From: Shewanella indica
GTDB taxonomy: Bacteria; Pseudomonadota; Gammaproteobacteria; Enterobacterales; Shewanellaceae
Length of the DNA: 64,000 bases
Direction of reading: 5' to 3'
Assembly (NCBI RefSeq): GCF_002836975.1
Contig: NZ_NIJK01000054.1
Location: forward strand, 62,001-126,000
Below the pieces are notes generated by a model. It was given only the letters and a program-made list of their open reading frames with translations, had not been told where the DNA came from and made no database searches. How positions within the stretch are numbered: the stretch's first letter is position 1; each line of letters starts with the position of its first letter. Below are positions 1-8,884 of the stretch, one piece after another. The translations under genes were made by a program, and so were the position numbers.

Positions 1-1799
1 TACGTTCCGATAAAGCGGCTTCCGGTGTGATGTTTACCATGGATACCGAGTCCGGCAACAAGGACGTGGTATTTATCACTTCTTCCTTCGGTTTGGGCGA
101 AATGGTAGTGCAAGGTGCGGTTAACCCGGACGAGTTCTATGTACACAAGCCAACCCTGACTGCCGGTCACAAGGCCGTTGTTCGTCGTAATATCGGCAGC
201 AAGCTGATCCAGATGGTGTACTCAGATGATGCATCTCACGGCAAGCAGGTGAAAATTGAAGATGTCGCCAAAGAACAGCGCATGACTTTCTCCATCAATG
301 ATGAAGAAGTGATGGAACTGGCCAAGCAGGCGATGATCATTGAAAAGCATTATGGCCGTCCGATGGATATCGAATGGGCCAAAGACGGTAACGACGGTCG
401 TCTCTACATAGTTCAGGCTCGCCCTGAAACCGTGCGTTCCCGTGAAGATGTGCAGCTGATTGAGCGTTATCACCTCAAGAGTCGCGGCGAAGTGATCTGT
501 GAAGGTCGCGCCATCGGCCACAAGGTGGGCTCAGGTATTGCCAAGGTGCTCAACTCTATCGACGAAATGGACAAGATCCAGCCAGGCGATGTACTGGTTA
601 CCGATATGACTGACCCGGATTGGGAACCTATCATGAAGCGCGCCAGCGCCATTGTCACCAACCGTGGTGGCCGTACCTGTCACGCAGCTATTATCGCCCG
701 TGAACTGGGCGTGCCTGCGGTAGTGGGTTGTGGTGACGTGACCGACAAAATTCAAAATGGTCAGGAAGTGACTGTATCCTGCGCCGAAGGCGACACAGGT
801 TATATCTATCAAGGCAAGCTGGAGTTTGATGTGATTTCCAGCCGCGTTGATTCCATGCCTGATCTGCCGATGAAGATAATGATGAACGTGGGTAACCCTG
901 ACCGCGCCTTCGACTTTGCCCGTCTGCCTAATGAAGGTGTGGGTCTGGCTCGTCTCGAGTTCATCATCAACCGCATGATAGGCATTCACCCCAAGGCTCT
1001 GCTGGAATTCGATCAGCAAACCGACGAGCTGAAAGCCGAGATCACTGAGATGATCGCCGGTTATGAGTCTCCGGTTGAATATTATGTTGCCCGTCTGGTG
1101 GAAGGTATCTCTTCTATCGCTGCAGCATTCCACCCCAAGAAGGCTATCGTGCGTATGTCTGACTTCAAGTCAAACGAATACGCCAACCTGATCGGCGGTG
1201 ACAAGTACGAGCCAGAGGAAGAGAACCCAATGCTGGGCTTCCGAGGCGCCAGCCGCTACATCTCCGAGTCGTTCCGCGATTGTTTTGCCCTCGAGTGTGA
1301 AGCCATCAAGCGGGTTCGTAACGACATGGGGCTGAAGAACGTTGAGATCATGATCCCGTTCGTTCGTACTCTGGAAGAAGGCCGTCAGGTTATCGAACTA
1401 CTGAAAGAGCAAGGTCTGGAGCGTGGTAAAGATGGTCTGCGCGTCATCATGATGTGCGAACTGCCATCCAACGCCCTGCTGGCGGATCAGTTCCTGGAGA
1501 TGTTCGATGGTTTCTCCATCGGCTCCAACGACCTGACTCAGCTGACTCTGGGCCTGGACCGCGACTCCGGCATCATCAGTCACCTGTTCGACGAGCGTAA
1601 CGAAGCCGTTAAGGCGCTGCTGGCGATGGCTATCAAGTCTGCCAAGGCCAAGGGTGCCTATGTGGGTATCTGTGGTCAGGGTCCTTCGGATCATGCTGAC
1701 TTCGCCGCCTGGTTGGTGGAGCAGGGCATAGACACTGTGTCTCTGAACCCAGACACAGTGATTGACACCTGGCTGTACCTGGCTGAAGCCCACGGCTAA
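1..1799 (+). CDS. ppsA: Phosphoenolpyruvate synthase, 3' part (5' end outside window)
   Basis: Converts pyruvate, ATP and water to phosphoenolpyruvate, AMP and phosphate in gluconeogenesis, in the cytoplasm. The reading frame is open from the left edge (first full codon at base 3), so the gene starts upstream; about 599 of the usual ~790 residues are present. The end of the ATP-grasp nucleotide-binding domain is followed by the swivelling phospho-histidine domain, where GGRTCHAAI carries the phosphorylated His (codon 681-683). The C-terminal TIM-barrel PEP-binding domain ends in the family-typical CGQGPSDH segment. Stop TAA is followed by a strong terminator, so it is the last gene of its transcript. 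The internal GTG/ATG near base 27 is not a real start because homology continues upstream of it. Confidence 0.96.
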   Translation, partial: RSDKAASGVMFTMDTESGNKDVVFITSSFGLGEMVVQGAVNPDEFYVHKPTLTAGHKAVVRRNIGSKLIQMVYSDDASHGKQVKIEDVAKEQRMTFSINDEEVMELAKQAMIIEKHYGRPMDIEWAKDGNDGRLYIVQARPETVRSREDVQLIERYHLKSRGEVICEGRAIGHKVGSGIAKVLNSIDEMDKIQPGDVLVTDMTDPDWEPIMKRASAIVTNRGGRTCHAAIIARELGVPAVVGCGDVTDKIQNGQEVTVSCAEGDTGYIYQGKLEFDVISSRVDSMPDLPMKIMMNVGNPDRAFDFARLPNEGVGLARLEFIINRMIGIHPKALLEFDQQTDELKAEITEMIAGYESPVEYYVARLVEGISSIAAAFHPKKAIVRMSDFKSNEYANLIGGDKYEPEEENPMLGFRGASRYISESFRDCFALECEAIKRVRNDMGLKNVEIMIPFVRTLEEGRQVIELLKEQGLERGKDGLRVIMMCELPSNALLADQFLEMFDGFSIGSNDLTQLTLGLDRDSGIISHLFDERNEAVKALLAMAIKSAKAKGAYVGICGQGPSDHADFAAWLVEQGIDTVSLNPDTVIDTWLYLAEAHG

Positions 1800-1822
1800 G
1801 TCAGAAACAGTTCTTATGAAGG

Positions 1823-1848
1823 AAGCCGCTTTTTAGCGGCTTTTTTTT
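1823..1848 (+). terminator. Rho-independent terminator of ppsA
   Basis: Perfect 8-bp stem AAGCCGCT/AGCGGCTT with a TTTT loop, followed by a further run of T. It lies 23 bp after the ppsA stop codon. Confidence 0.9.
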
Positions 1849-1851
1849 GTT

Positions 1852-1857
1852 TATAAT
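1852..1857 (+). promoter_or_regulatory. Probable -10 element for ydiJ
   Basis: Consensus TATAAT directly after the ppsA terminator and 33 bp before the ydiJ start. The matching -35 would fall inside the terminator T-tract (TTTTTA), which is a poor match, so the promoter call rests mainly on the -10 and the position. Confidence 0.45.
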
Positions 1858-1890
1858 GGCCCGATAACAAAAAATTTATTCGAGCATAAG

Positions 1891-4800
1891 ATGTTACCCT
1901 TACTATCACACCAACAAACTCTGGAACCCCTGTATCTGGAATATCTGGATGCGCTGGAGCAGCGCGGTTTTCGCGGCGATATCGACAGGCGTTACAGTGC
2001 CCGCTTGGCACAAGCGACGGATAACTCCGTCTATCAGTTTCTGCCACAGGCGGTGCTCTACCCCAGAGACAGTGCCGATATTGCCATGGCGTTGCAGCTC
2101 GCCAGTGAGGCTGCTTTTGCCAAGGTGGTCTTCAGTGCCCGCGGCGGCGGTACCGGAACCAATGGTCAGGCGCTGACTCATGGGATAGTGCTGGATCTCT
2201 CGCGCCATATGAACCGGGTGTTGGAAGTTAATCCAGAGGAAGGCTGGGTTAGAGTCGAGGCCGGTGTGGTCAAGGATGCGCTCAATGATGCGTTGCGGCC
2301 GCACGGCTTTTTCTTCAGTCCGGATCTTTCCACCTCCAACCGAGCCACCCTGGGCGGCATGATTAATACCGATGCCTCCGGCGCCGGCTCGCTGGTGTAT
2401 GGCAAAACCTCGGATCATGTGCTGGAGCTTACCAGTGTGTTGGTGGATGGCAGTGTGCTGCACACGGCTCCGGTGAGTCGCGAGGCATTGGAATCGGGTG
2501 AGAAGGTGACTGACAACCCGCTCGGCAACAAGTTGATTACTGAGGTGGCCCGTCGCTGCCGTGAGCAGCGAGAGCTGATTGAACAGCGCTTTCCCAAACT
2601 GAACCGTTTTTTGACCGGTTACGATCTGAAAAACGTCTGGGATCAACAGCTGAGCGAATTTAATCTGTCGCGGATCCTCACAGGCTCAGAGGGAACGCTG
2701 GCGGTGGTGACTGAGGCCAAACTGGATATCACCCCTTTGCCGGCCAGCCGCCTTATGGTCAACATCAAGTATGACTCTTTTGAATCTGCGCTGCGCCATG
2801 CGCCCGACTTGGTGCTCGCCAATGCCACTGTGGTGGAAACCGTCGATTCCAAGGTGCTGAATCTGGCGCGGGAAGACATTATCTGGCACTCGGTATCCGA
2901 GCTTATCCAGGAAGTGCCCGGCAAAATAATCGATGGTCTTAACATGGTGGAGTTTGCCGGAGAACAAGCCCAGGTCGATGAGCGGGCAGAGCTTCTGGCC
3001 GCGGCGCTGGATGCACAGATTGCCGCCGGTGAGAAAGGGGTGCTTGGGTATCAGCTCACCCGGGATGCCGGTTCCATCAATAAGATTTATGCCATGCGCA
3101 AGAAGGCGGTGGGGCTGCTCGGGGCCACCAAAGGTCGCCGCAAACCTATAGCCTTCGCCGAAGATACCGCCGTACCACCGGAAAAGCTCGCCGACTATAT
3201 CATGGAGTTTCGTGCGCTGTTGGATAGCCATCAACTGCAATACGGCATGTTCGGCCATGTGGATGCCGGGGTGCTGCATGTGCGTCCGGCGCTGGATATG
3301 TGCGATCCCAAGGATGAAGCCTTGCTGCGTACCGTTTCGGATCAAGTGGCGGCACTGACGCAGAAATACGGCGGCCTGATGTGGGGCGAGCACGGTAAGG
3401 GGGTGCGTGGTGAGTATGGCCCCCAGGTATTTGGCGAGCAGCTTTGGAGTGAGCTTGAAGAAGTTAAGACGCTGTTCGACCCCCAGAATAAACTCAACCC
3501 GGGTAAGCTGGTGGCGCCCAAAGGCCAACAGCTTATCTACAATGTCGACAGTACCAAGCGCGGCAGTTTCGACAGGCAAATACCGGTCAGTGTTCGCGAT
3601 GCCTTCCCGGATGTGATGAACTGTAACGGCAACGGCCTGTGTTTTAACTACAGCCGCTTTTCGCCTATGTGCCCCTCGTTCAAGGTGACAGGAGACAGGA
3701 TCCATTCGCCCAAGGGCCGCGCCGGATTAATGCGCGAGTGGCTGCGACTGCTGGAATCCGAAGGCGTCGATGTCAATGAGCTCGCCAAGTCCAAACCCAT
3801 GGGCCTGTTGCAGCGACTGCAAAACAGCCTCAATGCCAAGAAAGAATACGACTACTCCCACGAGGTGATGGAGTCGCTCAAGGGCTGTCTCGCCTGTAAG
3901 GCGTGTTCCGGCCAGTGTCCGGTGAAGGTGGATGTCCCCAAGTTCCGGGCACAGTTTTTCAGCATCTATTACCGCCGTTATCAGCGTCCCGCCAAGGATT
4001 ACCTGGTGGCCGGTGTCGAGGATTCGGTGCAGCTGATGGCCAAGGCGCCCCGGCTGAGTAATTTCGCGGCGCAGAATCCTCTATCCAAGTGGGTGATTAA
4101 AAAGGCTCTGGGGTATGTGGATGCGCCTGCGCTGTCTGTACCTACGCTGAAACAGCGCCTCGATGCTCACCCCAGCCGCGGTTATGATCTCAACGCCTTG
4201 AGTGCTATCCCCGCCGCTGAGCGACAAAATTATGTGTTGGTGGTGCAGGACCCTTTCAACAGCTTTTACGATGCTGAACTGGTTTATCGCTTTATTCGCC
4301 TGATTGAAGCGCTTGGGCTCAAGCCGGTATTGCTGCCGTTCAAGCCCAACGGTAAACCGGCTCATATCAAAGGATTTCTGGAGCAGTTTGCCAAGACGGC
4401 ACAGACCGCCGCCGATTTTCTCAATCAGGTGCATGCCCTTGGCATGCCCATGGTGGGGGTAGATCCGGCGCTAGTGTTGGTTTATCGCGACGAATACCGT
4501 GAAGCGCTCGGCGCCAAGCGCGGCCAGTTCAATGTCCAGCTTGCCAGCGAGTGGCTCAGTACTATGCTCGAACAGTTACCGCAACTGCCTGCAAGCGGGC
4601 GTGAGTTCACCTGGTTCAGCCACTGCACCGAATCCAGTGCCCGTCCCGGCACTGCCAAAGAATGGCAAACCATCTTTGCCCGTTTTGGTGCCAAGTTGGG
4701 AACCGTGAATCTGGGTTGTTGCGGCATGGCCGGCACCTATGGCCATGAGTTGGAAAACCTGCCACGTTCCAAGGCTTTGTATGAGATGTCCTGGGACGAG

Positions 4801-4929
4801 GCGATAAAGTCGTTGCCAAAGGAGCAGATACTGGTGTCTGGTTATTCCTGTCGCAGCCAGGTCAAACGCTTTGGCGGCTTCAGGCCCAAGCACCCCATCG
4901 AAGCCTTGCTGGAACTGACTCAGGCGTAA
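1891..4929 (+). CDS. ydiJ: FAD/iron-sulfur oxidoreductase YdiJ (D-2-hydroxyglutarate dehydrogenase type)
   Basis: A 1012-residue fusion of a GlcD-like FAD-binding oxidase and a GlpC/LutA-like iron-sulfur domain, the YdiJ architecture, which has been associated with D-2-hydroxyglutarate oxidation. The PCMH-type FAD domain is at about residues 45-280 (GGGTGTNGQALTHG) and the FAD-linked oxidase C-terminal domain runs to about 560. A cysteine cluster CNGNGLC..SPMCP lies near residue 577, CLACKACSGQCPVKVDVP near 666, and the CCG-type motif LGCCGMAGTYGHE near 940. The ATG start is preceded only by a weak ribosome site. The gene stands alone between the ppsA terminator and a small DUF1285 gene. The physiological electron acceptor is not evident from the sequence. 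Confidence 0.93.
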   Translation: MLPLLSHQQTLEPLYLEYLDALEQRGFRGDIDRRYSARLAQATDNSVYQFLPQAVLYPRDSADIAMALQLASEAAFAKVVFSARGGGTGTNGQALTHGIVLDLSRHMNRVLEVNPEEGWVRVEAGVVKDALNDALRPHGFFFSPDLSTSNRATLGGMINTDASGAGSLVYGKTSDHVLELTSVLVDGSVLHTAPVSREALESGEKVTDNPLGNKLITEVARRCREQRELIEQRFPKLNRFLTGYDLKNVWDQQLSEFNLSRILTGSEGTLAVVTEAKLDITPLPASRLMVNIKYDSFESALRHAPDLVLANATVVETVDSKVLNLAREDIIWHSVSELIQEVPGKIIDGLNMVEFAGEQAQVDERAELLAAALDAQIAAGEKGVLGYQLTRDAGSINKIYAMRKKAVGLLGATKGRRKPIAFAEDTAVPPEKLADYIMEFRALLDSHQLQYGMFGHVDAGVLHVRPALDMCDPKDEALLRTVSDQVAALTQKYGGLMWGEHGKGVRGEYGPQVFGEQLWSELEEVKTLFDPQNKLNPGKLVAPKGQQLIYNVDSTKRGSFDRQIPVSVRDAFPDVMNCNGNGLCFNYSRFSPMCPSFKVTGDRIHSPKGRAGLMREWLRLLESEGVDVNELAKSKPMGLLQRLQNSLNAKKEYDYSHEVMESLKGCLACKACSGQCPVKVDVPKFRAQFFSIYYRRYQRPAKDYLVAGVEDSVQLMAKAPRLSNFAAQNPLSKWVIKKALGYVDAPALSVPTLKQRLDAHPSRGYDLNALSAIPAAERQNYVLVVQDPFNSFYDAELVYRFIRLIEALGLKPVLLPFKPNGKPAHIKGFLEQFAKTAQTAADFLNQVHALGMPMVGVDPALVLVYRDEYREALGAKRGQFNVQLASEWLSTMLEQLPQLPASGREFTWFSHCTESSARPGTAKEWQTIFARFGAKLGTVNLGCCGMAGTYGHELENLPRSKALYEMSWDEAIKSLPKEQILVSGYSCRSQVKRFGGFRPKHPIEALLELTQA

Positions 4930-5002
4930 GCCTGAGAGCGCCAAGAATAGGGCTCCAAAAGTGTGGAGCCCATGAATAGGGAACCCAAAATAGGAAGCCA
5001 GG

Positions 5003-5452
5003 ATGAAACAGTCGGCAGACAAGGTGAGTGAGGCCCTGAAAGGGCTGGGGGCAAGGCCTGACTTATGTCAGCAGCAAGCCCTGTTTGAGATAGATGTTAA
5101 AGGCGATTGGTATTATCTCAACTCACCGCTGCCGGCCAAGTTTGCCAGGCTCTTCAGCAGTATTTTGCACTGCATCGAGGGTGAACATCTGTTGCTCACC
5201 CCGGCAGAGCGTTTGAGGGTAGCGGTGGCCGACACACCGCTCATCATAGTTGATTACAAGCAGCTGGATATCGAGGCCGAGAGCAGCCGTTTTGCCCTGG
5301 TTTGCTCCCAGGGTAATGAGTTTGAGGTGCTGGGGCTCAATGCCTTTGAGTGCGCCGAATCCGGGCTATTGGTAAGCTTGCCTCGTGGTCTCAAGGCCAG
5401 GCTTGGGCGTGCCTGTTTCTATCGCTTTGCCGAAGCCTATTTACTGAGTTAA
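5003..5452 (+). CDS. DUF1285 family protein
   Basis: A 149-residue cytoplasmic protein with the layout of DUF1285: an N-terminal strand with DVKGDWYYLNSPLPAK, then FARLFSSILHCIEGEHLLLTPAERLRV and TPLIIVDY. The function of the family is not established. No signal peptide or membrane segment is visible. It begins 73 bp after ydiJ, on the same strand, and could be cotranscribed with it; AGGA stands about 7 bases before the ATG. No terminator hairpin was found directly after it. Confidence 0.85.
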   Translation: MKQSADKVSEALKGLGARPDLCQQQALFEIDVKGDWYYLNSPLPAKFARLFSSILHCIEGEHLLLTPAERLRVAVADTPLIIVDYKQLDIEAESSRFALVCSQGNEFEVLGLNAFECAESGLLVSLPRGLKARLGRACFYRFAEAYLLS

Positions 5453-5900
5453 AAGTCAACGGAATCGCTTTGCCATTCAGGCAGATATAAAACCTTTATT
5501 TACAGTAGCCTGACTGTAAATGCCCCATTATTCTCCTTTCTTGTGTTAGTGAAATATTCAGCAGGTGGTAGTATTAATACCATTGGTATAGAAGTTTGAT
5601 AGACTCAGAATCGGGTTAGCCACTCAAGTTTAAGGCGGATTGTCGGCTGGCAATCGTGTACCCATAGGGGAGTCATAAAGCCGTATATTTGGGCAAGTCA
5701 ATGCGGTTTTGTTCCGCTTGAGAGGTCATATGCCGTTTTTCATGCTCCCTGTGTAGGTCAATCATTTTGCGCAGTGGTATAGTTAAACTCGGCAGCGGCA
5801 TGGCCCGGCGCCAATGAAATAGAATAAGCGATTTTGTTGCATAAAGCGCTTGCCCCTGCCGATAGCGAACAGACAAGCCCTGAAGTACAGGAGGTGTTGC
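5453..5900. other. Non-coding interval with an operator-like palindrome
   Basis: Spacer between the DUF1285 gene and the MarR-type gene. It contains no convincing open frame. It holds a perfect palindrome ATACCA-T-TGGTAT at 5577-5589 and, at its right end, a strong ribosome site AGGAGG (5889-5894) that fixes the start of the next gene. Confidence 0.5.
5577..5589. promoter_or_regulatory. Operator-like palindrome ATACCATTGGTAT
   Basis: Six-base perfect arms around one central base, 324 bp before the MarR gene and 125 bp after the DUF1285 stop. Symmetry and intergenic position suggest a dimeric repressor site; the protein is unknown. Confidence 0.3.
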
Positions 5901-6323
5901 TTGAACCGCAAAGAGAGTCTCGGTTATCTGGTATCCCATCTGAACGTGGAACTGCAACATGAACTGGATAGCCGCCTGAAGCGTTATCAGCTGGATATTA
6001 AACTCTGGCCTGTTTTGTTTGCGCTCTGGCAAGAGGAAGGGATCAGCCAAACCGAGTTGTCACGTCGCTGTGATGTGGCCAACTACACCATGACACGCCT
6101 GTTGGATCAACTGCAGGTACAAGGCTTAATCTATCGCCATCAGGAAGAAGACAACCGGCGTGCGTTTCAAATTTTCCTGACCGATCAGGCCAAGGCGATG
6201 GAGCAGGACTTGATTCGCGAGGCCGAGCGGGTCAACGAGAAGTTTATGGCGGCCTTGGATGAGCCGGAAAGAGCGCAGCTGCTCATGCTGCTCAACAAGA
6301 TAAATCATACCGACAAGCGTTAA
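5901..6323 (+). CDS. MarR-family transcriptional regulator
   Basis: A 140-residue winged-helix regulator. The body shows the MarR layout: helix GYLVSHLNVELQHELDSRL, DNA-recognition segment GISQTELSRRCDVANYTMTRLLDQL (about residues 47-71), then the wing QGLIYRHQEEDNRRAFQIFLT and a C-terminal dimerisation helix. I chose the TTG at 5901 because AGGAGG ends six bases before it and homology begins with the next residues; the frame is open further upstream but has no ribosome site. Target and ligand cannot be inferred. Upstream lies a long spacer with a palindrome that might be its own operator. Confidence 0.88.
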   Translation: MNRKESLGYLVSHLNVELQHELDSRLKRYQLDIKLWPVLFALWQEEGISQTELSRRCDVANYTMTRLLDQLQVQGLIYRHQEEDNRRAFQIFLTDQAKAMEQDLIREAERVNEKFMAALDEPERAQLLMLLNKINHTDKR

Positions 6324-6351
6324 CCCTATGGTTAAATGCGCGATCACCGAA

Positions 6352-6690
6352 TCAAAGATAGACTAATAGTACGCACACCAATCCCCCCAGTAGCAACCAA
6401 TGTTGCATATGTGAGTTGTTTGGCTGTTGTTTTCCCTGTTTGAGGCTCGCCAGCAGGCGGTTACACTTGTAGATGCGGCAGATAGTCAGCTCTGTGGTGG
6501 GGTCAACCAGAAGTTGCATCCGGCAACGTGCGCCATTACGTAATTCAAAGCTGTGTTCGCTCTTTAGTCCCAGATTGAATTTGCTGGATACCATTTTACC
6601 GTCGACAAACAAACGCTCAAATCCATTCCAGTTACTGGCCTGTAATTCCACCTTTTGCTGTTCCACTTCATAGCCGAATCTGAGCATCAC
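6352..6690 (-). CDS. Small protein with C-terminal membrane anchor, function unknown
   Basis: A 112-residue protein I do not recognise. Residues 1-85 are hydrophilic (FGYEVEQQKVELQASNWNGFERLFVDG, then SKFNLGLKSEHSFELRNGAR), with the look of a small beta-rich domain. The last ~19 residues (HWLLLGGLVCVLLVYL) form a single tail-anchor transmembrane helix, so the soluble part probably faces the cytoplasm. Start is GTG at 6690 or the adjacent ATG at 6687; a GGGAGT ribosome site stands just upstream. It is convergent with the MarR gene and is not obviously in an operon. Confidence 0.7.
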   Translation of the reverse strand: MMLRFGYEVEQQKVELQASNWNGFERLFVDGKMVSSKFNLGLKSEHSFELRNGARCRMQLLVDPTTELTICRIYKCNRLLASLKQGKQQPNNSHMQHWLLLGGLVCVLLVYL

Positions 6691-6822
6691 TGACTCCCTG
6701 ACATTCGAGATGATGAGTGTTAAGTCAAGCAGAGGCAGATGACGCTCGCCAGTCTGGGAAAATGAATTTTCTGTTTCCGGCGCCTATCTCTTTGCCGACA
6801 AGGGGAAAATTTTTTCAGTAAT

Positions 6823-6846
6823 AAAAAAGGGCCTGAAGGCCCTTTT
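6823..6846 (-). terminator. Terminator of leucine dehydrogenase gene (bidirectional)
   Basis: Hairpin AAAAGGGCC-TGAA-GGCCCTTTT flanked by A/T runs on both sides, 17 bp beyond the stop of the minus-strand dehydrogenase gene. Confidence 0.85.
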
Positions 6847-6863
6847 ATGGAATATGACTGAGC

Positions 6864-7898
6864 TTAGGCTTGGGTACCATTGATGATGGCGCGGGCCATC
6901 TCATCGGCTACTTCAGCTGTGGTGCGGTTCTGCTCATCGGCCTGCTTGAAGATGGACAACAGGGTGTTGTAGATCTCTTCAACCTTGGCGGTAGACTTGG
7001 CGGCATCATAGTCTTTTTCGAAAGACACGTTGATGATGCCACCGGCGTTGATCACATAGTCTGGGGCATAGAGGATGCCCATCTGCTTGAGCTGCTCACC
7101 GTGGCGGGGCTCGGCCAACTGGTTGTTGGCGCAGCCTGCGACTATGCCGGCTTTCAGCTGTGGCAGTGTGGTGTCGTTAAGTGTGGCACCCAGGGCGCAA
7201 GGGGCATAGACATCGACGTCCAGAGCATAGATGTCCTGAGGAGCAACCACCACGGCGCCAAAGTCGGTGGCGACCTTGTCCAGTGATGCTTGATGGATAT
7301 CGGTTACAAACAGCTCTGCGCCGTCTTCATGCAGGTGCTTGCACAGATAATAGCCCACATGGCCTACGCCCTGAACGGCTATCTTGAGGCCCTTGAGGCT
7401 ATCTTTGTCCAGCTTGTGTTTAACGGCAGCCTTGATACCCAGGTAAGTTCCCATGGCGGTAAAAGGAGAGGGATCGCCGCTCATTCCTTCCAGACCAAGC
7501 ACATAAGGGGTTTCATCATGGGCAATCATGATATCGGCAGGGGTGGTACCCACATCTTCGGCCGAGTAGTAGCGGCCGCCCAGGCTGTGAACAAAACGGC
7601 CAAAGGCGCGGAACAGTTGTTCACGATTCTCTGTCTTGGGATCGGCTATGATAACTGACTTACCGCCACCCATGGCCAGACCGGCCAGCGCGTTCTTGTA
7701 AGTCATACCGCGAGAGAGGCGCAACACGTCAGTGAGGGCTTCATCATCTGATTGGTAGTTCCACATACGGCAACCGCCTACGGCTGGACCCAGGTTGGTG
7801 TTGTGGATGGCGATGATGGCACGCAGGCCACTTTCCTTGTCATGACAGAATACTACCTGTTCATGTTCGTCGAATGATACATGATTAAATACAGCCAC
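6864..7898 (-). CDS. ldh: Leucine dehydrogenase (Glu/Leu/Phe/Val dehydrogenase family)
   Basis: NAD-dependent oxidative deamination of leucine and other branched-chain amino acids to 2-oxo acids, the first step of their catabolism. At 344 residues it has the short Leu/Val/Phe dehydrogenase length rather than that of glutamate dehydrogenase. The substrate domain has the glycine-rich GPAVGGCRMWNY and GLAMGGGKSVI, whose Lys is catalytic. The Rossmann domain has the dinucleotide motif VQGVGHVGYYLCKHL (about residues 175-190). Start is GTG at 7898, preceded by GGAG. Upstream, the 14-bp palindrome at 8048-8061 resembles the LiuR operator, which would link the gene to branched-chain amino acid control. 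Confidence 0.93.
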   Translation of the reverse strand: MAVFNHVSFDEHEQVVFCHDKESGLRAIIAIHNTNLGPAVGGCRMWNYQSDDEALTDVLRLSRGMTYKNALAGLAMGGGKSVIIADPKTENREQLFRAFGRFVHSLGGRYYSAEDVGTTPADIMIAHDETPYVLGLEGMSGDPSPFTAMGTYLGIKAAVKHKLDKDSLKGLKIAVQGVGHVGYYLCKHLHEDGAELFVTDIHQASLDKVATDFGAVVVAPQDIYALDVDVYAPCALGATLNDTTLPQLKAGIVAGCANNQLAEPRHGEQLKQMGILYAPDYVINAGGIINVSFEKDYDAAKSTAKVEEIYNTLLSIFKQADEQNRTTAEVADEMARAIINGTQA

Positions 7899-8198
7899 GT
7901 CTGTTCTCCGCTGTGCTTATTGGGGCGGCGCTTAGCGGCCGCCGACCGCTTGTTATATTTATTGCAGAACCATAGCATTTAGCGATACTCTCAACAAAGC
8001 TGATGAGCAGAATATTTGTGATCTATCTGGCAATTTTGCTTTCCACCTTACGTTAACGTAAAGCTGGTTGAAAGCTGAAGTCAGCCACCCATAGTCGTCT
8101 CATTATGGAGTGGTACTGAAAAAGCTGGCCAGAGGCTTAGTTGAACAGATACAGAATATAAAAGCACAATAAAAACAAACAAGAAGAAAGGAAAGTTT
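7899..8198. other. Divergent regulatory region between ldh and the DUF4826 gene
   Basis: 300 bp without a gene. It holds the LiuR-like palindrome (8048-8061) and a single CRP-like half site TGTGATCTATC near 8017. Both divergent genes could be controlled from here. Confidence 0.5.
8048..8061. promoter_or_regulatory. LiuR-type operator candidate
   Basis: Perfect 14-bp palindrome TTACGTTAACGTAA, 150 bp before the ldh start. From memory, the MerR-family regulator LiuR of Shewanella and relatives binds an ACGT-NN-ACGT dyad of this kind ahead of leucine/isovalerate genes. The match to that shape plus the gene it precedes support the call. Confidence 0.6.
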
Positions 8199-8633
8199 AT
8201 GACTGAACAGACAAGTACACCGCCTAACGCCGAACAGCAGGAAGCCTTGCGCCAGGCTTGGGTGCGTGAACAGTTCCAGAAAGCCAATAAATTTCTTGCA
8301 GAGAAAGGGGTGATCCCCAGCAAAGTGGTACCGGCAGAAAGCCGTTATCTGGCGCCTTATGTAGCCATGTGGAAAATCGAATCCAAACAGCCCAGCCACA
8401 AGACCTATTGGGTGATGTCCGGTGACTTGCCTTCCGACTATGTTGATGTCAGCGTAGCAGCCACTGCCCGTGAAGCCTTGCGTCACTTTTCGCTGACCTG
8501 GCAGCTCAAGGCCGAGAACTTAGTGCAATCCGGTGCCACCAAAGACCCAACCCAAGCCAAGTTTGCCCAGTTGTTGGTCTCCAGAGCCGAGAGCCTGTAC
8601 AAGATCCAAGCGGACGATAAGCTCTGGGGGTGA
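8199..8633 (+). CDS. DUF4826 family protein
   Basis: A 144-residue soluble protein with the features of DUF4826, a family of unknown function found in Shewanella and relatives. The N-terminus is Gln/Glu-rich (PPNAEQQEALRQAWVREQFQKA), followed by KFLAEKGVIPSKVVPAESRYLAPYVAMWKIES, a WVMSGDLPSDYV segment, and a helical C-terminus. No signal peptide or membrane segment. The ATG is preceded by AAGAAAGGAAAG, a good ribosome site. It is transcribed divergently from ldh and ends before a bidirectional terminator. Confidence 0.82.
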   Translation: MTEQTSTPPNAEQQEALRQAWVREQFQKANKFLAEKGVIPSKVVPAESRYLAPYVAMWKIESKQPSHKTYWVMSGDLPSDYVDVSVAATAREALRHFSLTWQLKAENLVQSGATKDPTQAKFAQLLVSRAESLYKIQADDKLWG

Positions 8634-8821
8634 TGTCGCAATCAATTTCTCACTCTCGACTTTGACGATGAACTTCTGATAGTCATAGTGACGCCAATAG
8701 CCTTGGCAGACTGTTGCTCCCTTCCCTGAGAGGTGTTTCTGCAGAAGTTTGAAAATGCGGTGGCAGATGTGGGGAACTACCAGTAAATCTGTGTCTTAGA
8801 GGCTGCTTTTGGATACCCCTA

Positions 8822-8855
8822 AAACAACAACCCAGCCTATGCTGGGTTGTTGTTT
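8822..8855. terminator. Bidirectional terminator between DUF4826 and ABC exporter genes
   Basis: Perfect 15-bp stem AAACAACAACCCAGC/GCTGGGTTGTTGTTT with a CTAT loop, between two convergent genes. Confidence 0.85.
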
Positions 8856-8884
8856 ATCAAAGAGAGCTTCTAAGTTCAAAGGCG

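Noticed and set aside
2686..3705. 339-codon minus-strand frame within ydiJ
   Set aside because: Antisense shadow; the plus strand shows the FAD and Fe-S motifs continuously through this region.
8017..8032. CRP-like motif TGTGATCTATCTGGCA before ldh (and a similar TGTGATCTATCTTTCA at 59382)
   Set aside because: Only the first half fits the dyad; too weak to list as a site, mentioned in the region notes.
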